In this document: in pieces, positions 15,722-24,064 of the stretch
Layout: each line of letters begins with the position of its first letter
Position numbering within the stretch: position 1 is the stretch's first letter
Source: an uncultured Pelagibacteraceae bacterium
GTDB lineage: Bacteria > Pseudomonadota > Alphaproteobacteria > Pelagibacterales > Pelagibacteraceae
Reading direction: 5' to 3'
NCBI GenBank assembly: GCA_902578525.1
Contig: CACHDJ010000006.1
Location: forward strand, 1 to 48,183
DNA: 48,183 bases
Program-made: the position numbers and the translations under genes
Notes under the pieces: generated by a model
What the model was told of the DNA's origin: nothing
Databases searched by the model: none
Seen by the model: only the letters and a program-made list of their open reading frames with translations

Positions 15722-17223
15722 TAAAAAATTCCTTCTTTTAAATTTCTTTTTAGTTTATTTCTTTTAATTTCTATATTTAATTTATCTAATTGACCATTTT
15801 TTAATTTTTTGAGATTTTGAACAGTTTTTAAAAATCTATCACATTCTTTTTTACTCAAAATATTTTCTGTTAAAGTCAAAAATTTGTTTATATAGTTTTT
15901 TCTTTTAAATGGTCTTGATCCATAGGGATGAGCATCAGCTCTTTCTTGTTGTTCTGTGATTTTTTTTCCATTTTTAAGTGTTATTATTACTTTAGCTCCA
16001 AAAGATTTCTTTTTTGGGTTAGGATCATGGTACTTTTTAGTCCATTTTTTATCTTCATGAGTTCTAATTGATCGCCAAATTTTGATAGTACTTTTTCTTT
16101 TAGCTCTAGCTTTTGAGTATGATCTTATATGGTGCCAATTACCATCTTCTAAAGCTACAGCAAATATATACATTATTGAATGATCTAATGTTTCCCTACT
16201 TGCATTAGGATCCATTTTTTGGGGATCGTTTGCTCCAGTTCCAATAACATAATGTGTATGATGACTGGTATAAATATCAATTTTTTTTATTTGATTTAAA
16301 TTAGGTACTTTCTTTTTGAGTTTTTTAGCAAGGTCAATTAAAGCTTGTGATTGGTATTCTGCAGAATATTCTTTTGTATAAGTCTCTAAAATTGCTTTTT
16401 TAGTTTCATTTTTTTTAGGAAGAGGAACTTTATAGAGTGCTTTTTTACCATCCAGAATTCTTGCTATAACACTATCTTCTCCTTCATAAATTGGACTTGG
16501 CGAACCTTCACCTCTCATTACTCTATCTACAGACTCTATTGCAAGTTTACCCGCATGAGCTGGAGCAAAAGCTTTCCAACTTGAAATCTCACCCTTTCTT
16601 GATTGCCTTGTAGAAATAGTTGTATGTAAAGCCTGCTGAACAGCTTGATAAATTATTTCTGTATTTAATTTCAACATTGAGCCAATTCCTGCTGCAACAC
16701 TTGGTCCCAAGTGAGCTATGTGATCAACTTTATGTTTGTGTAAACAAATTCCTTTTACTAAATTTACTTGGATTTCATATGCTGTTATAATTCCTCTCAA
16801 TAGGTCTAAACCACTTTTTTTGTTTTGTTGTGCCACACTCATTAAAGGGGGAATATTATCACCTGGGTGACTGTAATCTGCTGCTAAAAAGGTGTCATGA
16901 AAATCAAGCTCTCTTACAGCTGTTCCATTTGACCAAGCTGCCCACTCACAATCAAATTTTAATTTGTTACTTACTCCAAATAGAGTAGCACCATTTCTTC
17001 GAGGATGTTTTAAAGCCATCTCTCTAGACGAAATAACTGGTTTTCTATTAAGAGAAGCTATTGCAACTGAAGCATTGTCAATTATTCTATTGATAACCAT
17101 TTCTATAGCCTCATTATCTAATTTCGCATTATCACTCGCAATTTCAGCTATTTTCCATGCCAGCTGTTTTTTTTTAGGTAGGTGGATTTTAGATGGGTAA
17201 ACTTTAACTTTATGAACTATCAA
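15721..17223 (-). CDS. prpD: 2-methylcitrate dehydratase (MmgE/PrpD family)
   Basis: Dehydrates 2-methylcitrate to 2-methyl-cis-aconitate. The 500-aa protein shows MmgE/PrpD family features: an N-terminal helical domain with [11 protein letters not shown], the segment [16 protein letters not shown] followed by [14 protein letters not shown] (active-site region, residues about 112-140), [15 protein letters not shown], and [19 protein letters not shown]. The start is TTG 17223, supported by TAGGAG at 17234-17229, 5 nt upstream. It is first of prpD-prpB-prpC and follows gph by 53 nt without a clear promoter of its own, so it may be co-transcribed with gph. Propionyl-CoA from methylated-sulfur or amino-acid catabolism is a likely feed, by inference. 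Confidence 0.92.
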   Translation of the reverse strand: MIVHKVKVYPSKIHLPKKKQLAWKIAEIASDNAKLDNEAIEMVINRIIDNASVAIASLNRKPVISSREMALKHPRRNGATLFGVSNKLKFDCEWAAWSNGTAVRELDFHDTFLAADYSHPGDNIPPLMSVAQQNKKSGLDLLRGIITAYEIQVNLVKGICLHKHKVDHIAHLGPSVAAGIGSMLKLNTEIIYQAVQQALHTTISTRQSRKGEISSWKAFAPAHAGKLAIESVDRVMRGEGSPSPIYEGEDSVIARILDGKKALYKVPLPKKNETKKAILETYTKEYSAEYQSQALIDLAKKLKKKVPNLNQIKKIDIYTSHHTHYVIGTGANDPQKMDPNASRETLDHSIMYIFAVALEDGNWHHIRSYSKARAKRKSTIKIWRSIRTHEDKKWTKKYHDPNPKKKSFGAKVIITLKNGKKITEQQERADAHPYGSRPFKRKNYINKFLTLTENILSKKECDRFLKTVQNLKKLKNGQLDKLNIEIKRNKLKRNLKEGIF

Positions 17224-17228
17224 AATAA

Positions 17229-17234
17229 CTCCTA
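17229..17234 (-). promoter_or_regulatory. Ribosome-binding site that fixes the prpD TTG start
   Basis: TAGGAG on the minus strand (17234-17229) lies 5 nt before a TTG codon at 17223. Good Shine-Dalgarno sites are rare in this window, and no in-frame ATG occurs at this point, so the site supports TTG initiation of prpD. Confidence 0.55.
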
Positions 17235-17276
17235 ATTATCGAAATTGGTTTTAATAGGTAAAAAAAAATAATCAAC

Positions 17277-17960
17277 CTAAAGATATTTCAATATGATTTT
17301 TTCAATACCTATAAAGTCTTTTACCAAGTGATTATGATACATTTCGCTAGTTTTTTTTTCTGTATAACCATCTTCTAATAAGATTATAGGTATTCCAGCA
17401 TTTTTTGCAGCATTAGCATCAGTTTCGCTATCACCAATCATTAAGGTTTTTTTTATATCTCCGCCCAATATCTCTACAACTGATGTTAAGTGTCTTGGAT
17501 CAGGTTTGCAATATTCAAAAGTATTATGACCAGCAACAAATTCAAAAAAATTATAAATACCAATTTTTTTTAAAAGGTCGATTGCTAAATGTTCTTGTTT
17601 ATTTGTACAAACAGCCATTGATATTTTTTTTTCCTTACACCAAATTAAAAAATCTTTAACACCATTTATAAGAGTACTTTCGTTAACAATATTTTTTCCA
17701 TAAAAATCTACAAAATCTTTGACCATTTCTTTTTTAATTTTTTCATCTTGAACTTTACCAAACTCCTTTTTTGCTTGACCCCAAATAGATCTACCAAGCA
17801 TAGCTCCAGCACCTTGACCAACTAAATTTCTAATTTCTTGAGTTGATTTAGTTGGATAACCAAATTTTTTCATAACATGATTATGAGCTCGCATTAGATC
17901 AGGTGCTGTATCTACTAAAGTACCATCTAAATCAAAAAGAATTGTATATTGTTGACTCAT
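17277..17960 (-). CDS. gph: HAD-family phosphatase, phosphoglycolate phosphatase-like
   Basis: HAD-superfamily phosphatase of the Gph type, which removes 2-phosphoglycolate. HAD motif I is FDLDGTLVDTAPDL (residues 9-22, both Asp present), motif II is VCTNK near residue 118, motif III is the Lys in CKPDPRHL near 151, and motif IV is IGDSETDANAAKNAG near 177. A helical cap with RNLVGQGAGAML (residues 44-55) matches the Gph/PGP subclass. Length 227 aa is typical. Substrate assignment within this promiscuous family remains uncertain. It is divergent to the glmU-like gene and upstream of prpD. Confidence 0.8.
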   Translation of the reverse strand: MSQQYTILFDLDGTLVDTAPDLMRAHNHVMKKFGYPTKSTQEIRNLVGQGAGAMLGRSIWGQAKKEFGKVQDEKIKKEMVKDFVDFYGKNIVNESTLINGVKDFLIWCKEKKISMAVCTNKQEHLAIDLLKKIGIYNFFEFVAGHNTFEYCKPDPRHLTSVVEILGGDIKKTLMIGDSETDANAAKNAGIPIILLEDGYTEKKTSEMYHNHLVKDFIGIEKIILKYL

Positions 17961-18031
17961 AATTAAAAGTATTTTTAAGAAATATTTTGTGAATTAATAA
18001 AGGTATATACTTAATATAAAGAATTTCCTAG

Positions 18032-18655
18032 ATGAAACAATTAAATTTACAAAAACTACAAAGTAGACTTAGAAATAAATTTTTAAAGTTAGGTGTAAAA
18101 ATGTCAGGAGCTGAGACAATTTATTTTTCAAAAGATACAAAAATTGGAAAAAATGTAAGTATTGAACCTTATGTTGTTATTGGCTCAAAAGTAAAAATTG
18201 GAAACAATGTAAATATAAAATCCTTTTCACATCTTGAGAATTGTAGAATTGAAAATAAAGTTGATATTGGTCCATATGCAAGAATAAGACCCGGAACAGT
18301 CCTTAAAGAAGGTTCAAAAGTTGGAAATTTTGTAGAAATAAAAAAAAGTATAATTGGTAAAAATTCGAAAGTGAACCATCTATCATACATAGGTGATAGT
18401 GATTTAGGCAAGTCAGTTAATATTGGAGCAGGGACTATAACTTGTAATTACGACGGTGTTAAAAAAAATAAAACAAAAATAAGAGATAATGTATTTGTAG
18501 GATCTAATTCATCTTTAGTGGCACCAGTGACTATTGAAGAAGGTAGTTTCGTTGGTGCTGGTTCAGTTATAACGAAAAGAGTAAGAAAAAAATCTTTAGC
18601 ATTATCCAGAAGTGTACAAACTGAAGTTAAAAATTATAAAAGAAAATTAAAATAA
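18032..18655 (+). CDS. glmU: Stand-alone glucosamine-1-phosphate acetyltransferase (C-terminal half of GlmU)
   Basis: Left-handed beta-helix protein of 207 aa that matches only the acetyltransferase half of bifunctional GlmU (E. coli GlmU 456 aa). Active-site elements are kept: GPYARIRPGT (Arg equivalent to E. coli 333), VGNFVEIKKS (Lys351), NHLSYIGD (His363 and Tyr366) and NIGAGTITCNYDG (Asn386 region) followed by KKNKTKI (Lys392). The N-terminal LxxGxGTRM uridylyltransferase domain is missing. The first 30 residues are a short basic helix. It is followed after 2 nt by glmS, so the pair makes GlcN-6-P and GlcNAc-1-P for the UDP-GlcNAc pathway. The uridylyl step must be encoded elsewhere. Confidence 0.85.
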   Translation: MKQLNLQKLQSRLRNKFLKLGVKMSGAETIYFSKDTKIGKNVSIEPYVVIGSKVKIGNNVNIKSFSHLENCRIENKVDIGPYARIRPGTVLKEGSKVGNFVEIKKSIIGKNSKVNHLSYIGDSDLGKSVNIGAGTITCNYDGVKKNKTKIRDNVFVGSNSSLVAPVTIEEGSFVGAGSVITKRVRKKSLALSRSVQTEVKNYKRKLK

Positions 18656-18657
18656 TT

Positions 18658-20478
18658 ATGTGTGGTATTATTGGTATAAATAGTAATAAGTCAGTTTCAG
18701 CTGCAATAATTAATTCATTAAAAAAACTTGAGTATAGAGGGTATGATTCTGCTGGAATTGCGACTCTTTCAAGTGGTTTGATTAATGAGGTAAAATCTGA
18801 GGGTAGAGTAGATAGTCTTGAAAAAAATTCCTTTGTTCAAAAAATGGAGGGCACAATAGGTATTGGCCATGTGAGATGGGCTACGCATGGTTTACCAAAT
18901 AGTATAAATGCACATCCACATTCATCACAAAATGTGTCTGTAGTTCATAATGGAATTATTGAAAATTCAACATCTTTAAAAAATTTTTTAGTCAGCAAAG
19001 GTCATAAATTTAAATCTCAGACGGATACAGAGGTTATTGTTCATTTAATTACAGAAAATTTAAAATCAGAAAATATAGTTAACTCAATTAAAAAAACTTT
19101 GAAAGCTCTTCAAGGAAGTTTTGCTCTAGGAATTATATTTAAAGATGAACCTGATTTAATTGTGGGAGCAAGAAGAGGTTCACCTTTAGCAGTAGGATAT
19201 GGTCCAATGGAAAATTATTTAGGATCAGACTCTTATGCACTTAAATCAATGACAAATAAAATAACTTATTTAAATGATGGAGAATTTTGTGTCATTAAAA
19301 AAGATCATGTAGATTTTTTTAATGAAGATGGGGATAAAATTAATAAAAAAGTTTTAGAGTTATCTAGTGAAGAAGAAAAATATGATAAAGGTGACTATAA
19401 ACACTTCATGGCAAAAGAAATTGAAGAACAGCCAACAACCCTTAAAAATGGAATTAAAGAGTATATTGATACAGTAAATAACGACATAAACATCTATAAT
19501 ATTCCTTGGAAGATAAATGAAATTTCCTCAATTAATTTGATTGGTTGTGGTACAGCATATCACTCTTGTTTGATGGCTAAATATTGGTTTGAAGAATTAA
19601 CATCACTAGATGTAAATGTAGATATAGCATCAGAATTTAGATACAGAAAAAATAGGTTTAAAAAAGATAGTTTATATGTCTTTGTTTCTCAATCTGGGGA
19701 AACAGCAGATACTTATGCTGCATTAGATTTGTGTAATAAAAATAATATGAAAACTTGTGCTATTGTAAACGTTATTGAAAGTTCTATAGCAAGAGACTCT
19801 AAATTTGTTTTACCTATTCATTGTGGACCTGAAATTGGAGTAGCTTCTACAAAAGCTTTTCTAGGTCAAATTCTAATATTGTATATTTTAGCAATGAAAC
19901 TAGGATTTTTAAAAGGTGATTTGGAAAAAAAAGAACTATCTGAAAAATTAAAATACTTAAAAGAGTTGCCAAAATTAGTTGAACAAACTTTATTGACAGA
20001 TAATAAAATTCAAAATATTTCAAATACATTTAATCAGGCAAAAGGTTCTATGTTTTTAGGTAGAGGATTTTCTTATCCCATTGCATTAGAAGGTGCACTC
20101 AAGTTAAAAGAATTATCATATATTCATGCAGAAGGTTATCCTGCTGGTGAAATGAAACATGGACCATTAGCTTTAATTGAAGAGGGAATGCCAGTAGTAG
20201 TTTTAGCTCCAAGAGATAATTATTATAAAAAAACTATTTCTAATATGCAGGAAGTTATAGCTAGAGGAGCAAAAGTTTTATTAATAACAAATAAAAGTAA
20301 CGATGAAATAATATCTGAAAATATTTGGGAAACAATTGAAGTTGAAACTACAAATAATGAGCTTTTACCATTTCTTTTAACTATACCTTTGCAAAAACTT
20401 GCTTATTATTCGGCTCTTAAAAAAGGTTATGATATAGATAAGCCTAGAAATTTAGCTAAATCTGTCACCGTTGAATAA
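18658..20478 (+). CDS. glmS: Glutamine-fructose-6-phosphate aminotransferase
   Basis: Makes glucosamine 6-phosphate from fructose 6-phosphate and glutamine, the first step to UDP-GlcNAc. The N-terminal MCGIIGI leaves Cys2 as glutaminase nucleophile, followed by RGYDSAGIA and GHVRWATHG. Two SIS sugar-isomerase domains follow, with CGTAYHSC and SQSGETADT (about residues 300-350), then LGRGFSYPIALEGALKLKE (about 465-483). The C-terminus DKPRNLAKSVTVE carries the conserved ...KSVTVE end. Full length at 606 aa. No glmS ribozyme core is seen upstream, as expected outside Gram-positives. It is coupled to the glmU-like gene. Confidence 0.97.
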   Translation: MCGIIGINSNKSVSAAIINSLKKLEYRGYDSAGIATLSSGLINEVKSEGRVDSLEKNSFVQKMEGTIGIGHVRWATHGLPNSINAHPHSSQNVSVVHNGIIENSTSLKNFLVSKGHKFKSQTDTEVIVHLITENLKSENIVNSIKKTLKALQGSFALGIIFKDEPDLIVGARRGSPLAVGYGPMENYLGSDSYALKSMTNKITYLNDGEFCVIKKDHVDFFNEDGDKINKKVLELSSEEEKYDKGDYKHFMAKEIEEQPTTLKNGIKEYIDTVNNDINIYNIPWKINEISSINLIGCGTAYHSCLMAKYWFEELTSLDVNVDIASEFRYRKNRFKKDSLYVFVSQSGETADTYAALDLCNKNNMKTCAIVNVIESSIARDSKFVLPIHCGPEIGVASTKAFLGQILILYILAMKLGFLKGDLEKKELSEKLKYLKELPKLVEQTLLTDNKIQNISNTFNQAKGSMFLGRGFSYPIALEGALKLKELSYIHAEGYPAGEMKHGPLALIEEGMPVVVLAPRDNYYKKTISNMQEVIARGAKVLLITNKSNDEIISENIWETIEVETTNNELLPFLLTIPLQKLAYYSALKKGYDIDKPRNLAKSVTVE

Positions 20479-20513
20479 AAAAAAAACTCTGATACAACAA
20501 TCTTAGGTTGAAC

Positions 20514-21893
20514 ATGAAAAATTGGAAAGTAAATAGCTGGAGAAAATATCCAGTCAAACATATTCCGGAATATCCGGATAAAAAAGAATTGGATCAAGTT
20601 TTAGATAAGATTAAAACTTTTCCACCTCTTGTTTTTGCTGGTGAAACTAGACATCTTAAACAGCAACTTGCTGAAGTTGTTGACGGTAAAGCCTTTCTTT
20701 TGCAAGGAGGAGATTGTGCAGAAAGTTTTGCAGAATTTCATCCTGATAATATAAGAGATACATTTAAGTTGATGTTACAAATGTCTTTGGTTTTAACATA
20801 TTCTGCTTCATTACCGGTTGTTAAGCTCGGAAGAATTGCTGGACAATTTTCAAAACCTAGAAGTTCTCCTGTAGAGGTTAAGAATGGAATAGAATTACCA
20901 AGTTATTTAGGTGATAATATTAATGGAATTGAATTTAGTGAAAAGGCAAGAGTTCCAGATCCAAAAAGACTGTTTAAAGCTTACTCTCAATCTGCGGCTA
21001 CTTTAAATTTAGTTAGAGCTTTCTGTCATGGTGGTTTTGCAGATTTAAAAAATGTACATACCTGGAATTTAGGATTTATAAAAAAAAGTCCTGAAGCTAA
21101 AAGATTTAAAGATTTAGAAGATCAAATAGCTAAAGCTTTAGCTTTTATGGATGCATGTGGAATTAATTCGGATTTCAACAGAAGATTAAAAACAGTTAAT
21201 TTTTGGACTTCTCATGAAGCTTTGTTATTACCTTTTGAGGAGTCAATGACTAGATTAGACTCAACTACTGGTGAAAATCACGATACATCAGCCCACTTTG
21301 TTTGGATTGGAGATAGAACTAGACAGCTTGATGGTGGACATGTTGAATTTTGTAGAGGAATAGAAAATCCTATTGGTATTAAATGTGGCCCAACATTAAA
21401 AGCAGACGATTTAATTAATTTATGTAATCGAATTAATCCATCTAATGAAAAAGGGAAGATAACATTAATTTCAAGATTCGGTCATCAAAATGTTTCTAAA
21501 CATTTACCAAAACTTATTAGGGCAATTAAAAAAGAAGGTCTTAACGTAATTTGGTCTTGCGATCCATGTCATGGCAACACAATTCAAGCATCAACTGGAT
21601 TCAAAACAAGACCATTTAATAGTGTATTAAGTGAGGTAAAAAATGTATTTGCTTGTCATCAGAGTGAAGGAAGTTATGCAGGAGGATTACATATTGAATT
21701 AACTGGTCAAAATGTAACTGAATGTACAGGTGGAGCTCAAAAAATATCTGACAAAGATTTATCTTCAAGATATCACACTCATTGTGATCCTAGATTAAAT
21801 GCAAATCAAGCTTTAGAATTAGCATTTTTGATTTCAGATGAGATTAAAAAGAATAGCAGCTATTCTAAAAATGCTATTCAAGCGGCATCTTAG
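20514..21893 (+). CDS. Class II DAHP synthase (3-deoxy-7-phosphoheptulonate synthase)
   Basis: First step of aromatic amino-acid (shikimate) synthesis. Plant/type II AroA motifs are clear: WRKYPVKHIPEYPD near the N-terminus, LLQGGDCAESF with the metal-binding Cys, KLGRIAGQFSKPRSSP, FWTSHEALLLPFEE, WIGDRTRQLDGGHVEF, SRFGHQNVSKHLP, SCDPCHGNT and GGLHIELTGQNVTECTGG. The protein is about 459 aa, the usual length. I place the start at ATG 20514, not at TTG 20508 two codons earlier. It follows glmS by 35 nt. The short length indicates the bacterial form without long plant transit sequences. Confidence 0.95.
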   Translation: MKNWKVNSWRKYPVKHIPEYPDKKELDQVLDKIKTFPPLVFAGETRHLKQQLAEVVDGKAFLLQGGDCAESFAEFHPDNIRDTFKLMLQMSLVLTYSASLPVVKLGRIAGQFSKPRSSPVEVKNGIELPSYLGDNINGIEFSEKARVPDPKRLFKAYSQSAATLNLVRAFCHGGFADLKNVHTWNLGFIKKSPEAKRFKDLEDQIAKALAFMDACGINSDFNRRLKTVNFWTSHEALLLPFEESMTRLDSTTGENHDTSAHFVWIGDRTRQLDGGHVEFCRGIENPIGIKCGPTLKADDLINLCNRINPSNEKGKITLISRFGHQNVSKHLPKLIRAIKKEGLNVIWSCDPCHGNTIQASTGFKTRPFNSVLSEVKNVFACHQSEGSYAGGLHIELTGQNVTECTGGAQKISDKDLSSRYHTHCDPRLNANQALELAFLISDEIKKNSSYSKNAIQAAS

Positions 21894-21931
21894 TCTATTG
21901 CTTTCAATAAAAAGATTATTAAATATAAATT

Positions 21932-22669
21932 ATGAATCCTTCTCAAAAAACTAAATATATCTCAAATTGGATCAAAAATTATGTTGATCAAATGCCAAAT
22001 AAAGCCGAGTCCTTAGTAATTGGAATATCAGGAGGAATAGACTCATCTGTATCAAGCACCTTAAGTGCAATGACAGGTATCAAAACTATTGTATTAACAA
22101 TGCCAATAAAACAAAAAGAAAATCAACATGATTTAAGTTTAAAGCACCAACAATGGCTGGTTAAAAATTTTAAAAATGTCGAAGCTCATACTTTAAGTCT
22201 TGATAAACTTTTTGAAACATTTTCAACAACATTAAATAAATTTGATAATGAACATGGATTTGCTAACTCAAGAGCGAGACTCAGAATGACCACTCTTTAC
22301 CAGGTTGCAGCTGCAAATAAAGGAATAGTAGTTGGAACAGGAAATAAAGTAGAGGATTTTGGAGTAGGTTTTTATACGAAATATGGGGATGGTGGTGTTG
22401 ATATATCTCCAATAGCAGATTGTAACAAAACTGAAGTATGGGAACTTGGAAAAGAATTAGGAATATTAAAAGAAATTATCGATGCTCCACCCACAGATGG
22501 TTTGTGGGATGATGGAAGAACAGATGAAGGCCAGTTAGGATTTAAATACTCAGAGCTCGAAGATGCTATGGGCAACCCAAATTCTCCCCACAAAGAACAA
22601 TACGAAAAAATTCGAAATCAAAATTTGCATAAAATGGAGCCAATTCCAGTTTGCAAGATTCCTAATTAA
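21932..22669 (+). CDS. nadE: NH3-dependent NAD synthetase
   Basis: Converts deamido-NAD to NAD with ATP and ammonia. The PP-loop motif VIGISGGIDSSVSS is at residues 29-42. ANSRARLRMTTLYQVAA (about 110-126), GTGNKVEDFGVGFYTKYGDGGVD (about 137-159) and DISPIADCNKTEVWELG match the NadE core, as does the PPTDGLWDDGRTDE segment. At 245 aa there is only the synthetase domain. The glutaminase (nitrilase) domain of the larger eukaryotic/mycobacterial type is absent, so free ammonia is the expected nitrogen donor. NAD kinase lies in the same window (47070), but far away. Confidence 0.95.
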   Translation: MNPSQKTKYISNWIKNYVDQMPNKAESLVIGISGGIDSSVSSTLSAMTGIKTIVLTMPIKQKENQHDLSLKHQQWLVKNFKNVEAHTLSLDKLFETFSTTLNKFDNEHGFANSRARLRMTTLYQVAAANKGIVVGTGNKVEDFGVGFYTKYGDGGVDISPIADCNKTEVWELGKELGILKEIIDAPPTDGLWDDGRTDEGQLGFKYSELEDAMGNPNSPHKEQYEKIRNQNLHKMEPIPVCKIPN

Positions 22670-22720
22670 TCAATTAGATTAACAAATCATCAAATAAGGT
22701 ATATTTCTTAATCAATTGAT

Positions 22721-24064
22721 ATGGATATTTTTTTAACAAATAACTTAAATAATAAAAAAGAACATTTTGTTCCTAAAGAAAGAAAAAATGTTGGAATGTA
22801 TGTTTGTGGACCCACAGTTTATGATGATCCACACATAGGAAATGCAAGACCCTTAGTAATTTTTGATATTTTATTTAAATTATTAAAAAATGAATTTCCC
22901 TTAGTCACATACGTAAGAAATATAACTGATATTGATGATAAAATAATTAAATCTTCACAAGACCAAAAAATTTCTGCAAAAGAACTTACAGAAAAAGTAA
23001 CTTCAAGTTTTTTTAAAGACTGCGAGTTTTTAAATTGTGAAAAACCCACTCATCAGCCAAAAGCTACTGAACACATTGATCTTATGATTGAAATGATTAA
23101 TGGTTTAATTAAAAAAGGATTTGCATACGAAAATAAAAAACATGTTTATTTTGAGGTTAAAAAATTTTCTGATTATGGAAAATTATCAAATAAAAATTTA
23201 GAGGATTTGGTTGCTGGATCTAGAATAGAAATTAGTGAAAATAAAAAAAATTCAGAAGATTTTGTTTTATGGAAACCATCAAATAATGATGAACCTGCTT
23301 GGGATTCACCTTGGGGTAAAGGCAGGCCAGGTTGGCATTTAGAGTGTTCAGCTATGTCAAAAAAATTCTTAGGTAATGAATTTGATATTCATGGTGGGGG
23401 TATAGACTTAATTTTTCCTCATCACGAAAATGAAATAGCTCAATCTAGATGTGCCAACGATACAAAAGTTTTTGCAAATTATTGGGTCCACAACGCATTT
23501 ATTACAATTTCCAATGAAAAAATGGCTAAATCCCAAGGCAACATTCTTAAGATTAAAGATTTTAGAAATAAGATTAGTGGTCAAATAATTAGATTAGCTT
23601 TGATGAGCGCGCATTACAAACAACCATTAGATTGGAACGACAAATTATTAAGTGATTGCGAAAGTACTTTAGATAAATGGTATAAAGTTTATTCATCTAA
23701 TTTTAAATCTGTTAAAGTTTCAGATGAAATTTTGAAACCATTGTATGAAGATTTAAATACTCCCGGATATATTGCAAACCTTCATAAATTATATGAAAAA
23801 GCTAATAAAGGTGAAAACATAGATTTATTTATTTCTGCATGTAAATTTATTGGTTTGATGAATGAAACTAGCAAGGAATGGAATGACTTTAAAAAGAATA
23901 GAGTATCTATAACTGAGTCTGAAATTGAAAGTTTGCTTAGTTTAAGAGATAAAGCTAGAGAAAATAAGAATTATAAAGAAGCTGATAGAATTAGAGATGA
24001 GCTCTTAGACAAAGGTGTTTTAATAGAGGATAAAGATGGTAAAACACTCTGGAAATTTAAATGA
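22721..24064 (+). CDS. cysS: Cysteinyl-tRNA synthetase
   Basis: Class I aminoacyl-tRNA synthetase for cysteine. Motifs: MYVCGPTVYDDPHIGNARP, with a Zn-ligand Cys and the HIGH-like HIGN; WHLECSAMS and the HGGGIDLIFPHHENEIAQS segment with the remaining Zn ligands (Cys, His, Glu); and the KMSKS-loop variant KMAKSQGN near residue 268. An anticodon-binding helical domain with RDKARENKNYKEADRIRDEL follows at the C-terminus. Length 447 aa. The stop overlaps the cimA ATG by 4 nt (ATGA). The Ala in the KMSKS loop is a tolerated variation at this position. Confidence 0.96.
   Translation: MDIFLTNNLNNKKEHFVPKERKNVGMYVCGPTVYDDPHIGNARPLVIFDILFKLLKNEFPLVTYVRNITDIDDKIIKSSQDQKISAKELTEKVTSSFFKDCEFLNCEKPTHQPKATEHIDLMIEMINGLIKKGFAYENKKHVYFEVKKFSDYGKLSNKNLEDLVAGSRIEISENKKNSEDFVLWKPSNNDEPAWDSPWGKGRPGWHLECSAMSKKFLGNEFDIHGGGIDLIFPHHENEIAQSRCANDTKVFANYWVHNAFITISNEKMAKSQGNILKIKDFRNKISGQIIRLALMSAHYKQPLDWNDKLLSDCESTLDKWYKVYSSNFKSVKVSDEILKPLYEDLNTPGYIANLHKLYEKANKGENIDLFISACKFIGLMNETSKEWNDFKKNRVSITESEIESLLSLRDKARENKNYKEADRIRDELLDKGVLIEDKDGKTLWKFK

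Noticed and set aside
18658-18700. Search for a glmS ribozyme or riboswitch before glmS
   Set aside because: Only 2 nt separate glmS from the upstream gene, and no ribozyme core is seen in that gene's end.
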